Below, piece by piece: positions 34,540 through 46,240 of a DNA stretch of 64,000 nucleotides. The position numbers were made by a program, and so were the translations under genes. The notes under the pieces are model-generated. The model was not told the DNA's origin. It worked only from the letters and a program-made list of their open reading frames with translations, and ran no database searches. The stretch is from Lamellibrachia columna (Eukaryota; Annelida; Polychaeta; Sabellida; Siboglinidae): assembly GCA_963662155.1 (NCBI GenBank), contig OY759270.1, positions 14,849,008 through 14,913,007 on the forward strand, in the 5' to 3' direction. Position 1 is the first letter of the stretch. Each line of letters starts with the position of its first letter.

Positions 34540-35560
34540 AGAGTCACTTGAGCGGCCCACACGAGGTGTGCCTTTACATCACTTCCTTGCTCATTGGCTG
34601 ACGACCGACCTAGAAATCGGCGAATTAAGCGCGTAATTTGAAGGCTAAAAATTCGATATGTAACCACAGGTACTCATTTGCCGGCCGATACGGGGACTAA
34701 CTCGCGCTGTATAAATGTTCCACTTAACAGATCACTCGACACAGTCGCACGCTTCTTTAACCCCAAATTCCCCACCGGTGGCGCCACTAACTATTTCATT
34801 AGCCTTGATTATTCAGGCTGCGGGATGTGCATGGCGCCACCGTTTGTCGCAATCACAACACATTCATCAAGAATCATCCGTGTATAATTCCGTCCTGGAA
34901 TATCAAGCAACAAATGTTGTTGTGGGCAATGTTGTTTTTTTGATAATCGAAAGTTCGTAGAACGGCTCTGAATTCAGAAAACGCAAACAAACTGTCAATT
35001 AATTTCACAATTTTTGCCACCCGTAAAACTCTGCGTTTGTGTATACTCACCCATTACAAACGGCTTTGAGAAACGTCATCACGGCGGTCGATGTTCCTCC
35101 CATCTTGTGCAGACCTACAGAATTCATTGTTGTAAACATCCTTGTCAAAATAATTACCAACGCTATAGATTTCTATCCGCGATTAACCTACGTAACTACG
35201 TAACACTGTTAAAAAATAATTGTTCCATACATTAGGCATGATAACTATCATAACAATGTTGGTTTTAAAATGTGGAAGTCATATTTTCTCATGAGGGTGT
35301 GACCCAACAGAATAATTTAAATTTGTATGAACGGTCGTAATTTAAGACCACTTGTATTGTTTAGGTTGCTTGTATTATAAGACATTATTAATTATGGGAC
35401 AACGGGAAGACACGGTTTACGTACTCAACTCCGTATTTCCCTTCTCAAAGGTTTTTTCGCTTCTGGGATAGTTGGTTTGTAGCTATGAAATAAACAAATG
35501 TCAATAACAGTATTGTCACATCTTTAGCATTAATAGACATGGTTTTCTGGGATGACTTCT
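34540..35560. other. No gene seen
   Basis: The sequence is moderately GC-rich from 34640 to 35130, with overlapping short frames on the plus strand that show no domain. It could be a promoter region of a former THAP gene reading leftwards, but no promoter element was identified. Confidence 0.4.
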
Positions 35561-35567
35561 GCAAAAT

Positions 35568-35706
35568 GTGTGCGTGTGCGTGTGCGTGTGCGTGTGCGTG
35601 TGCGTGTGCGTGTGCGTGTGCGTGTGCGTGTGCGTGTGCGTGTGCGTGTGCGTGTGCGTGTGCTTGTGCGTGTGCGTGTGCGTGTGCGTGTGCGTGTGCG
35701 TGTGTG
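35568..35706. repeat. (GTGTGC)n hexanucleotide repeat
   Basis: About 23 units of gtgtgc with one interruption (tgtgcttgtgcg). All long frames across it on both strands are artefacts of the repeat. Confidence 0.98.
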
Positions 35707-35949
35707 ATTCCAAGATTCCACCACACCGATCACCACACCGCTTATCAGAAGTCATGCTTTTGCACGTTATTGATTTTAGTTTGCAGGCCTATGGTACGTT
35801 ATAATAGTATCTTCATATATTGTTATTGTTTCCACTTTCTCTATCTTTCGCTCTCTTCTAAGAAGAACTTGATAGCATGGTCCATATTTGGTATATCCAC
35901 ATTATTAGACCGTCACGAAAGCAAGTGTCTCAAAGTGGAAAGCCAATAG

Positions 35950-36230
35950 TTATGTTTCACCTACCGTATATGTACGGTGTTCATAACGAACTCTGAGAAG
36001 TCAACCAGCAACGCATCGCCGCCTACCAAGAGGAATGTGTACGCAAAAGTTCCGTCCCCTGTGACGAAACTGTGTTTCAATTGTGCTGTTTGATAATGCA
36101 GGAACATTTCTGGAATGTTCCTTCTTCTCTCGTAGAAGGAATGGGATTATATCAAGGTCTAAGGAATTAAATACGGGCGAATGTGTAGATATTAAAATGT
36201 AAGCGTACGGGCCGCTAGCTACATGTACAC
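35950..36230. other. No gene seen
   Basis: A minus-strand frame (36001-36264) overlaps the first KCTD3-like exon relic but has no recognisable domain. Confidence 0.4.
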
Positions 36231-36239
36231 GTCCAACTG

Positions 36240-36321
36240 CAGGTAAATCACACGGTGGCTGCACTCAACAGGGCAGGTAAGGTCGGGGTGTGCCATGCCA
36301 TGACACAGAACTGGCAGGTAA
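36240..36321 (+). pseudogene. KCTD3/SHKBP1-like exon E2 relic
   Basis: The segment reads AALNRAGKVGVCHAMTQNWQ up to a donor (ctggcag followed by gtaagg), matching the WD40 blade ending HAMTQHWQ of the KCTD3/SHKBP1 family. Only the 3' end of the exon is present. It opens a block (36240-37740) that recurs at 43730-45360 and 50220-51060. Confidence 0.65.
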
Positions 36322-36951
36322 GGCTCCTCGTGACGACCAATCAGTGGTCTCTAGGGAGTCGCAGCTGAGATAGTTTTGTATAAGTATATGGACAAATGAA
36401 ATGTTATGCAAATGTGCAAAATTGCACCAGCAATTCGCTATTTCTATGAGGATGTTGTTTCATCATATTTTAATTGTCATCTTTTGAATGAAACTGTGAT
36501 GTGTATTTCATAAATATCTTGCAAATACAGCAGTTGTTGAGATTTGTATATTAAGGTCACTGTATAGCTAATGTGTCCTTGATATACCCATATTCGTAGT
36601 AATAATAAAAAATAACAAAAGCTTTATATTTACTTGTCATCACGATTAACATGCTTTGCCTTATAACAGTGACAAAACAGATAAATAAAACACAGTGTGC
36701 ATGTTTTTTATGCTAGAAAATAAGAAAATATTAGTAGGGACATTGACAATTTTTTTAATGATCATAACCATGTCACTTTTATAGCATTTATGCACTCTTA
36801 TGTCCACAGTTGTGTAACTTAAGATAACATATACAAGAGAAAGCTTGATTTTCTTTTCAAATAATCCAAGCATTGAAGCATTGATTATGATTACAGCTAA
36901 AGTCATATTAGTCTGGATGGATACAGTTAGGACACAGCTAATTTCCATGAC

Positions 36952-37053
36952 ATGATCAGCACACAGCCTGGCTTGATGCCTTGGCATCATTCAAGGTCAT
37001 CTCCATAGAGAACGTAGAACCACACCTTCAGTATACCCACAGTAACGGCTTTG
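36952..37053 (+). pseudogene. KCTD3/SHKBP1-like exon E6 relic
   Basis: Begins MISTQPGLMP, then shifts by one base, and continues LASFKVISIENVEPHLQY to a donor (ttg followed by gtaagt). The family has MISTQPGSTPLASFK at this place. The upstream half of the exon is degraded. Confidence 0.65.
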
Positions 37054-37059
37054 GTAAGT

Positions 37060-38030
37060 CACATTGAGAGGATTTTGAATTACAATCATTAGATATTTAA
37101 GTAAATTATTATATATAATGTTACGTAATAAAAAAGAAAGTGCTGTCTGTGTGGAAATATGGATAACTATAGTTGTTATTCTTGGTGTTTTATTGGAAAA
37201 CTGGGCACCTTTTTGTTGTTAGTCTGGACCCGCCTGTTATGTGAAGAGGAATGCTTTTATTTAAGAAAAAATAACAACTCCTAATAATTCTTATATCTGT
37301 AAATACAAATTATAATAATTATACACACATCGACCAATCAAAAGTGTATAATGGATAGACAAAATCATGGCATGCAATAGGAGCATAAGTTGATAAGACA
37401 ATAGGGTCATGAAACATATGAATTTAATAGTAAAATTCGAGGAGCCACCTTAATTTTTTATTAACTCAAATTACTGGGCCAGCAAATTGCATTTTTGACT
37501 GATGTGACTGTTTAAATAATAAATTACAAACTGTAATTCAATTATACGTCTCCAAAGACAGTCAAAATAAACCTCAGAAACTGGACAATTTGCAGACATT
37601 CTGTTTATGTAAAGCAGTAGAAGAACAATATCCAGGATATATTTTGTCTGATAAACAGTATTTCCGGAATAGTGTCCATGTATTTAAAGATAGGATATTG
37701 TCCATATAATATTGGTAGGGATACAATCAGGCGGAAACGTTAACTTATATATGGTCCGACTCATGACGTCGGACGGAGCAGGCCGCGTTTCGTTGAGCTC
37801 TCGTGTGACGATGTTCTCTTGTTACAAATGCGATGGAAAATAATGAAGTTATCTAATGGCATCGAACTTCCAACGATCCGTACGATGAATCTTGTGAGAT
37901 AAACATTCACAATACCCTAAGATGGGGGTGGATTTGCACATAATCTATGGGTCTGTCAGATTCAGTGTGCTGCCATATTGAACGTCCATCTTGGACATGC
38001 CACATTTGACACGCCTATCAGACGTGTAAC
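37060..38030. repeat. Duplicated non-coding flank (no gene)
   Basis: Up to about 37740 the sequence matches 44430-45360 (less the SINE) and in part 50560-51060. After 37740 it is unique, with a short CpG-rich stretch at 37755-37815. No gene is seen. Confidence 0.6.
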
Positions 38031-38048
38031 CAACGACAATAAGACATC

Positions 38049-38790
38049 ATGCCGCCCAAGCATCGCCAAAAAAGCTCGTCAGAGGCTACTCGCTTTGAAG
38101 GTATTGACAATGAACTTCTAAAACTTACCTTTATTGAAACTCTGAGTGACAGTGATGTTATAAAACAATTGAAACGAGCTCTGTTCCCGCAAGAGATTGC
38201 TGACAAAATAGACTACTTAGCAGCTCAGACTGAGCAACTAAAACAAACTGTGAAAGAGAAGGACGAGAAAATCAAAGCACTTGAAAGTAGAGTCGACTTG
38301 TTAGAATCGGCCAACGACAGCATCGAGCAATATCCTAGAAGATCCAATTTTAGAATAGAAGGAATACCCGAATATGTAGGTATTGGAGAAATTTAAAATG
38401 CAATCCTAGACATTGTCAATGATCATATGAAGTTAACCCCAGTCCTGCAGTCTCACGAGATTGAGCGAGCGCACAGAATTGGCCGCCCTAAAACGGATGG
38501 CGGGCGACCACGCACTACAATTATTACACTAACTAGCGAACGTCGGAGAAACGATATATACAGAGCTCGAATAAACCTAAAACAGCACAATACAGCCTCG
38601 GGTCTAAACCTTCGTTTATTTGTGAATGAAGACCTCACGAAAACTCGTTCTGAACTTCTGTATGAACTTAGAAAAAAATTGAACTGATTTCTAACTGTTG
38701 GTCTTTCAATAGGAATATCTTGTACAAAGAAACTCAGGGTGTTGTCCATCAAGTACGAAGTAAACAGGACGCATGTTTCAAGGTGCGCCG
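38049..38790 (+). pseudogene. LINE ORF1 (coiled coil plus RRM-like) relic
   Basis: The frame starts at ATG 38049. Residues about 50-100 form a coiled coil (AAQTEQLKQTVKEKDEKIKA), followed by an RRM-like domain starting EQYPRRSNFRIEGIPE. An in-frame TAA at 38394-38396 interrupts it, and the same frame continues through HEIERAHRIGRP and LRLFVNEDLTKTRSELLYEL to a stop at 38685-38687. A shifted frame then continues ISNCWSFNRNILYKE. This is the ORF1 RNA-binding chaperone of a LINE. No reverse transcriptase follows, so the copy is truncated or rearranged. Confidence 0.75.
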
Positions 38791-38799
38791 TGTTTGACG

Positions 38800-39240
38800 C
38801 CTGCGTTACGTAAATCCTGCGGACATTCCCGAGACACTGAAGCGTCAAATGACGTAAGCATTGTCTGGCACTTGCACACTTGCACACCTTCAAGTAGCGT
38901 GAACCTACGTATCCAGTTTCCATGGCACTATGACAGTATTATTATTATTTCTTTATAAACAACATGAATGTATTTTATTAATATAACCTATCCATGTTAT
39001 ACGGATATATTATTTATTACAGAGTATCATTTTGCTAAATGCAATTACAGTAATATATTTAGTTATGCTGATTTGTAGTTGGTACATGCCAAATCATGGC
39101 AGTAGGTTATAATTAAGACTAACCACCTAAGCCTATGTGCGCATATAATTTAATGAGCACGTGCGATTATTAATGATTGGCAGTCCTATCTCACCATTGT
39201 ATTGTGACTTGTGTCATCACTATTAATCTCGGTACCTCGA
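38800..39240. other. No gene seen
   Basis: AT-rich sequence after the LINE ORF1. Only short chance frames are found. Confidence 0.5.
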
Positions 39241-39245
39241 TGGTA

Positions 39246-39420
39246 AGCACGTTGAACAATCCCAAGGACTGGATAGCGTGCTGTATAACAACGTACCTTT
39301 ACTTGAGGTCTTTTTACAGGTGTTGCGGTAGCCAAAAACAATTTTGGTGGACCTAGAGTAAACAGTATCAAGGATCACTTCAATCGGATCGCTGTTGCCT
39401 ATCCCCACTTTGTGTGTTTA
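39246..39420 (+). repeat. SINE-tail repeat
   Basis: Same orientation and sequence as 46238-46415 (cacgttgaacaatcccaagg, aggtctttttacaggtg, tatccccactttgtg), with about 10 % difference. It is part of a dispersed repeat also seen inverted at 1390-1560. Confidence 0.7.
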
Positions 39421-39802
39421 CACAGGTAGGTGTCATAATGTCGAACTTCTACGAATTGCTATTATATGAACTATTTTCCTGGATATGTTGAGGTAAATGT
39501 TAGAGTGTATATAGACGGATTGCATCAACAAGTTATGCAATAATAGTATCCAAGTGTGGTGTGGGAGCCCACATTGGAAGTTTATTTTTAGGCATGGGGC
39601 ATGAACAGGTTATGCAATAATTGTACCCATGATGTTTTCGCTTTTGGCGTGGTACATTACATTAAAAGGGGTATCAACGTAATGGGACCGTCCACGACAC
39701 GTTCGTCGTCTCCACGTCATGTTGACGGCCGACTTACAGAGCGTTCAGCCGACTGTTCAACTGCCTTCCCCGCGCGCGCGACACCAGTGCGTCCGCACGA
39801 GC

Positions 39803-39895
39803 TGTCGTCACGACACGTTAGCCGTCGTCACGACACGTTAGCCGTCGTCACGACACGTTAGCCATCGTCACGACACGTTAGCCGTCTCCACGACA
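39803..39895. repeat. 20-bp tandem repeat
   Basis: About four and a half units of cgtcgtcacgacacgttagc in a CpG-rich stretch (39690-40110). Open frames here are unsupported. Confidence 0.85.
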
Positions 39896-40479
39896 TATTG
39901 CCGGCTGACATACTATACGTCCAGCTGACCGTTCAACTGTCTTCCCCGTGTGTGACATCAGAGCGCCCGCGTCAGCCGTCGACACGAAACATCGCCGTCT
40001 CCGCGATCTATTGACATCTGGCCTACTATCTTCCAGCCGACAACAACCTCGACATCAATGCGATCGAACGTATTCTGCTGCCGGTGAGATTATGCGACCG
40101 ACGGCCACATCAGTTATCGTTCTACTCAACCCAGCAGAATGCGCGAAGGGTATTGTTGACTTTGTGCGTCACAAGGCATGCTTCTGTGACTATTTTTTTT
40201 TCTTTTTCGGAACATTGTATTATAAGTGTGAAATACGCCTTTCTGCTTGTGACGAATTTATTAACACTGATGTCTATTATTTCATTTGCGCCATTTCAGT
40301 TAGGTTTTGATTCATTGTAAACATATTCATGTTGATTACTTTGGTGTTGTTTTTCATTTGTGAAAATTTCTTACACTCATATGTTGAGCTTAATCTAAGT
40401 ACGGCCCGCCTCTGGTTTTGCGTGGACCACCACCGAAATCCGTGACACATAACTAAACATAACCGCCTTGCAAGCAAAC

Positions 40480-41330
40480 CAGTTATGGTCCTCTTGGAAA
40501 TACATAGGATTAATGACTGGAACAGATATTACAAAAACTGTAATGATGAATGGTGGGGAGGGGTGAGAATGTCACATTAGATTAAAAAACTCACTTTTAT
40601 AGGTGTTCTAATAAATCAGTATTGGTGCTGAATGGTAATGACTTTTGTTTTGGTAACCTGCTTGAATTTTGTGATGTTTTTACTTATCCTTTCCCTGTTC
40701 ATCCTTCTTGTCAAGGGGTATATTTATTTTGATAAGCATGCTGTAGTCAAGAAGAGTACGTCATTTATATACGAGTACAACCATCTGGTAAAATGGGTAT
40801 CGCTCAAACAGAGATAAATATAATTGGTTGATTCTGTAATTTTCCTCAGCAGAATACCAAAGTGTGGGTGTGATCTGTGTCATTGAAGCAGTTCTGTGTA
40901 ACTTGTGTGTTTGTGTGAGACAGGATGAAGGACTCTGCACGCTGGCATCTCTGTAACAGGATAGTGACCGCCGCCTTCCAATTGTGGAGCGTCATGATCA
41001 GCAATGATGGCGGCCTCGTCACGCGAGAGATAGGTCAGTCAGTGAGATAGGTCTGTCAGGAGAAAAGGGCTCTGAGGAGAATCATGTCACTGTCATAGGC
41101 ACCATGTGTGTAAATGGTGCACCATAGTCACACAACACCATGTTTGTAGATGGATGCTAAAAGTTGGCAAACTTTGTATAGAAATGTTGTTTCTCATAAG
41201 CAGTTGATACACTATTTATGAAAATGTTGACCACTTCCTTGCATTTATTAAACATAACTATTTACCAAGCTAATGGCGCTCTTCCTTCTTGTTCACCGCT
41301 GTACAGGGTTGAGGGTCAGGTGAAGTATTG
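40480..41330 (+). repeat. Intron and exon block, first copy (degraded)
   Basis: Matches 46430-47345 and 63075-63845. It contains the intron end, exon E1 and the trailing LINE-linked segment. About 85 bp of the exon is deleted in this copy. Confidence 0.75.
40924..41033 (+). pseudogene. KCTD3/SHKBP1-like exon E1 relic (deleted)
   Basis: Follows acceptor gtgagacag. It begins as the E1 exon but jumps from CTGCACGCTG to the CAGGATAGTGACC part, losing the conserved block around LNAKVLN. The donor at the end (atag followed by gtcagt) keeps the ancestral REIG reading, where the other copies have REIS. Confidence 0.65.
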
Positions 41331-41379
41331 TCGAGCCCCTTCTGTTGTTTCTTTTCATAGTTTTCTAAAGGCCGCTCCC

Positions 41380-42768
41380 TCTCTCCATCTTTCATCTTCC
41401 TCCGATCTTCTCATATCCCGCCTCAAACAGTCCTCCTATATTTGCTGTGGCCTCCCCCTTTTCCTGAATTGTTGATGTGTTTTCACCTCTGCTCTCTTTG
41501 CTAGTTTGCCTCCATTCATCCTTACCATGTGGCCTGCCCATCTCGCATTGCTTCTCGACAATCATCTTGTTAGGCTGCATTGAATCCCAACCTCTTTCCT
41601 CAGGTCGTTCATCCTTCTTTTGTCCACCCTCTTTGTTCTTTATATTCGACGAACCCAGTTGTTCGCACAAACTTGCAGCAACTTTTGTTGCTGTTCTATC
41701 AACGGCACTTTCTCCAGATCATACAGGCATGCCGGTGTAACTCGCATACTCAGGAATTTCCCTTTCAGCTTTTTCAAAACGTTTCAGTCCAACATGACTC
41801 CCCCTACGTTTCTCCAAGCATACGCTCCCGCTTGTATGCGACGTCTCACATCTACGTCTGAATGCCCATACTCCGTAAACTTTCATCCATGGTAAACAAA
41901 GCTATCTACTTGCTTGATCTCCTTGCTGTCCAAAATGATGGTCAGCTCCTCTCTTTGGTGTCCAACCCACATCACTTCTGTCTTCTCCAGGCTCATTCTC
42001 AGTCCGTGCTTCTTGAACACCCCCTTCTATTCCTCCAACACTTCCTGTAGTTCTTGTTTGCTCTCTGCTATTATGGCCAAATCATCTGCATACACCATCT
42101 TCCTGAGAAGGTCCACAAATCCCACTACCATTCTCCCTTGCATCTCAAACCTCTTCTCTACCAGCTGTCTTAATGCAAACATCCCATCAGACCTCATTTT
42201 CCCTTTCTGAATCGCTGTTGTTCTTCCCATAATTCTTGCTCTACTCTCTTTCGGATCTTGCCATCCAGGGTCCTCTCTAGCAGCTTCATGATATGATGTG
42301 ACTTAGAAATGTGATGCCTCCGTATTTCTCAAGATATTGCAAATCTCCCTTCTTCTACCATATTGGAACAATTAGCTCTGTTCACCATTCCTCTGGTCCT
42401 TTACCATTCCTCATACATGTATTCAGCAGCCTATTTGTCCAGCTGATTCCACTCTCCCCCGCTGCCATTACCATCTCCACATGCATATCATCGGTACCAG
42501 GAGCTCTTCCCTTCTTCATCCCTTTCATCCCGGTTTGCATCTCTGTATCCGTAATAGCAGTTAACTTCTCTTTCCCCTCTACATCCATTGGTAATTCCTC
42601 ATCGTTGTTATGTCCTTCCTTGTTCAGTAGCTCCTTGGAGTAGCTTTCTCGGACCTTCAGCACTACCTCTTGTTCTGTCACTAACTTCCCATTTATATCC
42701 TTGATCATTTTCTTTGCACCATCCTCGTCTAGTTTGCTATGTACGTCTGCTTCCATATCTCTCCTCAC
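41380..42768 (-). pseudogene. LINE reverse-transcriptase relic, longest copy
   Basis: Reading right to left, frame 42768-42382 gives the linker and start of the reverse transcriptase (MKGMKKGRAPGTDD and GESGISWTNRLLNT). Broken frames follow with LEKYGGITFLSHIMKLLERTL, then GKMRSDGMFALRQLVEKRFE. An internal deletion joins VVGFVDL directly to MVYADDLAIIAESKQE, so motif A and VPQG-type motif B are gone while the YADD box is kept. The C-terminal part down to 41380 is frame-shifted. It is the same LINE family as the relics at 1640-2580 and 47330-48294 but keeps more of the N-terminal side. Confidence 0.8.
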
Positions 42769-42779
42769 CTAACAACTAC

Positions 42780-43430
42780 TCCCTTTGCCGCTGTATTCAC
42801 CTGCCTGTATATGTGTATATAATTGAATCCGGTTGATTTCCTCTCTCCTTGTTCTTCTCTATTTCTTTCCAGGCTTCCTTCGTTTCGCATACTGCCTCTG
42901 TAACTTCACAGAGGCAGCCCCTATATTGAAGTAGGCTAACAATGTATGCTAACAATGCCCCTATAATGAAGAGAGCGTGTGGACAACGACTGTGTAATTT
43001 GGTTGCGTGGGCAACTAGTTCCTGTAACATTACTGCACGTGCAGTTTTATGTGGTTTTTGGTCTCTGCTAAGTACAAATCTATTTCGCCGTACACAAATG
43101 TTCCAAACCACCCATAGCTCAAAAGTGTAGTTGATGAAACTAAAAGGGAGTACAACATTATATATTGTTCTTCCCCTATTGTTCACTTTATGCAATTAGA
43201 TAGGACTTCGCTCTGCTTTGTATTTGTTCTTATTGTATACAGTTACAATAAATTTGAATTGAATTTTTTAGTCCAGTCGACTAAACTGATACATTCAGAC
43301 CGAGGTACTTTTATGTGGATTAAATATCTCCATTTAGCATGTCCATAAACAACTGTTTTATTAAAATGTTTGCTTAGTGTAAGGTGAAAACGTCGTGCTA
43401 CTTCACTGAATAAAAGTGTTCTCTCCCCTT
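42780..43430. other. No gene seen
   Basis: Short frames occur on both strands (42797-43195 minus, 42942-43130 plus) without a domain. The right end is the intron before exon E2. Confidence 0.5.
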
Positions 43431-43434
43431 GCAG

Positions 43435-43549
43435 GCAAGTTCCATATGTATGTTGTCATCAACAACCTGTTCTTCATTGGCAATCAACTCGCAGCACTCA
43501 GTAGGACAGGCAGCGTCAGGGTGTGGCACACCATGACACTGAACTGGCA
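43435..43549 (+). pseudogene. KCTD3/SHKBP1-like exon E2 (full length, donor lost)
   Basis: After acceptor ccccttgcag the exon reads [20 protein letters not shown], then ALSRTGSVRVWHTMTLNWQ. The family has [20 protein letters not shown] at this place. The start phase fits the end of exon E1 (REIS or REIG across the junction). The donor cag-gtaa found in the repeats below has become caattcaa, so this copy could not be spliced normally. Confidence 0.75.
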
Positions 43550-43795
43550 ATTCAATATCTCATAATTGCTGAACTCAGTACGACATGCAAGGTCGGGGTG
43601 TGGCATACAATGAAAGAACTTGCAGGTAAATATCTCACCGTGGCAGGTTTTTCGCTCACATTGGCTCCATTCAGTATGACAGGCAAGGTCAGAACTTGCT
43701 GCTATATCTCACGGTGGCTGCACTCAACAGGGCAAGCAATGTCGTGGTGTGGTACGCCATGACACAGAACTGGCCGGTAAGGCTCCTCGTGACGG
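43550..43795 (+). repeat. 77-bp exon-derived minisatellite, about 3 diverged units
   Basis: Units combine the E2 exon end with the start of the following intron. They are irregular, with internal deletions, for example near 43700. The last unit carries a good donor-like ccggtaagg. The same unit is amplified at 48295-48950. Confidence 0.7.
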
Positions 43796-44292
43796 CCAAT
43801 CAGTGATCTCTAGGGGGGTCACAGCGGAGATAGTTTTGTATAAGTATATGGACAAATGAAATGTTATGCAAATATTTCTATGAGGATGTTGTTTCATTAT
43901 ATTTTAATTGTCATCTTTTGAATGAAACTCTGATCTGTATTTCATAAATATCTTGCAAATACGGCAGTTGTTGATATTTGTGTACTAAGGTCACTGTACA
44001 GCCAAGGTGTCCTTGATATACCCATATCCGTATTAATACTTAAAAATAACTGAAGCTTTATATTTACTTGTCATCATGATTAGCAAGCTTTGCCTTCTAA
44101 CAGTGACAAAACAGATAAATAAACGTGTAACTTAAGATCAAATATACAATTGAAAGCTTGGTTGTCTTTTCAAGTAATCCAAATTGAAGCATTGATTATG
44201 AATATAACTAAAGTTATATTAGTCTGGATGGATACGGTTAGGACACAGCTAATTTTCATGACATGATCAGCACACAAGCTAATTTCCATGAC

Positions 44293-44388
44293 ATGAACAG
44301 CACACAGCCTAGCTTGATGCCTTTGGCATCATTTAAAGTCATCTCCATAGATAACTTGGAACCACACCTTCAGTATATCCTCAGTAAA
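44293..44388 (+). pseudogene. KCTD3/SHKBP1-like exon E6 relic
   Basis: Reads MNSTQPSLMPLASFKVISID without the shift seen at 36952, then continues EPHLQY. The donor at its end is lost (ctcagtaaagaaa). A 30-bp tandem duplication of its start lies at 44251-44310. Confidence 0.65.
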
Positions 44389-45006
44389 GAAAAAATATTG
44401 TATGAACCTTTCATTGTGCTGTTTTCTAGAAAGTGCTGTCTGTGTGGAAATATGGATAACTATAGTTGCTATTCTTGATGTTTTATTGGAAAACTGGGTA
44501 CCTCTTTGTTGTTAGTCTGGATCCGCCTGTTATTTGAAGAAAAATGCTTTTATTTAAGAAAAAATAGCAACTTCTAATAATTCTTACATCCGTAAATACA
44601 AATTATAATAATTATACATACATCGACCAATCAAAAGTGTATAATGGATATACAAAATCATGGTATGCAATAGGAGCATAAGTTGATAAGACAATAGGGT
44701 CATGAGACACTTGTATGTAAGGCTTGAATAGTCAAATTCGAGGAACTACCTTACATTTTTAGTAACTCAAATTACCGGGCCAGCAAATTGCATTGTTGAC
44801 TGATGTGACTGCTTAAATAATAAATTACTAACCGTAATTCAATTATACGTTTCCAAAGACAATCAAAATAAACCTCAGAAATTGGAACATTTTCTGACAT
44901 TCTGTATATAATGCAGTAGAAGAACAATATCCAGGATATATTTTGTCTGATGAACAGTATTTCCGGAATAGTATACATGGATTGAATGGTAGGATATTGT
45001 CCAGAT

Positions 45007-45314
45007 GGGGGTCAGCCGTGGGCTAGTGGTTAAGGTATTGGACTCTAAATTCAAGGGTTGTGAGTTCACGGTTCGTTTTCGAAGCTTACGCAATTTCGTT
45101 TACCCTTCTTTGCCTCAGTCAACTCAGCTGTAAATGAGTACAAACACTGTTTGTAATGTACCTGCGATGAACTAGTGTCCCGTCCAGGATTGTCAGTATA
45201 ACTGCACTCTAAGGTGCTTCGCACTTTAGAAACCAAGTTTATGCACTGGTCATTATAAGCCTTCATGGCATCCTAGGCGTAAGCCTGGGGAATGACTTTA
45301 CCCACCTACCTACC
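45007..45314 (+). repeat. tRNA-derived SINE with 11-bp target-site duplication
   Basis: The 5' part carries a Pol III A box (gtgggctagtggttaaggt) and a B-box-like gagttcacggttcg. The body contains cagctgtaaatgagtac and the tail cctaggcgtaagcctgggg. The direct repeat attgtccagat flanks it (44996-45006 and 45315-45325). The related block at 37690 has the empty site, so the insertion happened after that block was duplicated. Confidence 0.85.
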
Positions 45315-45359
45315 ATTGTCCAGATAATATTGGTAGGGATACAATCAGGAGGAAAAGCT

Positions 45360-45980
45360 AACTTATATGAAGCGTACATTGCTAAACTTTTAGTACGTTT
45401 CACGCTCGACTGCACTACTTGGAAAAATGTCCTTTCCGTGGTTGTGCGACTGGGTCAACGAACATACCATGACTCGTGCAACTCATGTGCACACCGCTGT
45501 GTTCGATAATCCCTGTTCATAATATAAGACATTTTGAAATTCAAGCTTATTGCACAAAACAAAACTATCAGTTCCTCACAGACAATTAAAACTGGATTGA
45601 ATTACAAAAAATGGATTGAATGAATAACTGATATTTTAAAGTGTACAATGTAATTCTTAATAATTTTATACAGAGTAGACTGTTCAGCTAGTATGTAAGT
45701 TGTAAGAGAAGGAATATAGACAATTACGGTCATAAATGTGTGCACGTTAACAGGGCAACTGAGATTGCATATGCATTGGATCAGATCACATTACGAGAAG
45801 CAGTTTCACAACGAAAAGAATCAGATACAGTACACAGATATACGTGACTGATTTCTTAGCATAATTATGCTGGCAGATTAAACATATATTATCAGTCAGT
45901 GTCAAACAGAAGGCTAACATTTCTAGAATCCATCAAGCAGAAATTATATTTAGCTCGTTTGGTTTTTTCTATTATATAAA
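45360..45980. other. No gene seen
   Basis: AT-rich sequence without a recognised gene. A short stretch near 45420-45475 (ggttgtgcgactgggtcaac) also occurs at 51065-51110. Confidence 0.5.
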
Positions 45981-45985
45981 TAACA

Positions 45986-46240
45986 CAATGTTAGAATGCC
46001 AGACTCGGCTGAGGGAACCAAGGTTCAAACCCAATTGCTGAAGTATCAAAGCTTTGACAATTTTGTTCCCCCACATTACCACAGTTCACTCAGCTGTAAA
46101 TGAGTACCCAGGTAGAGACAACTGTGGAAATGTGAACGAAAAATCTTCGCACAGTAATTGCAGCATTGCTGAATGCTTCCCAGAGAAATTCAAAAGGTGT
46201 TGAAATGAACAGGTCAGCCAGGGGGTGAACTGTTAAGCAC
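45986..46240 (+). repeat. tRNA-derived SINE, second family
   Basis: A-box-like ttagaatgccagactcggctg and B-box aaggttcaaaccc lie at tRNA spacing. The body then follows as tcaaagctttgacaattttg, cagctgtaaatgagtaccc and gcttcccagagaa. A near-identical copy is at 62829-63066 and older relics are at 3955, 25109 and 60615. Confidence 0.75.

Noticed and set aside
35445..35949. Several long frames on both strands (Cys-Ala, His-Ala, His-Thr and Arg-Thr repeats)
   Set aside because: All are readings of the (GTGTGC)n simple repeat in different frames.
39601..40320. Overlapping frames in a CpG-rich stretch
   Set aside because: They pass through a 20-bp tandem repeat and show no domain or splice context.
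45020..45095. Possible tRNA gene
   Set aside because: A and B boxes are present, but the sequence does not fold as a full tRNA and lies within a SINE flanked by a target-site duplication.
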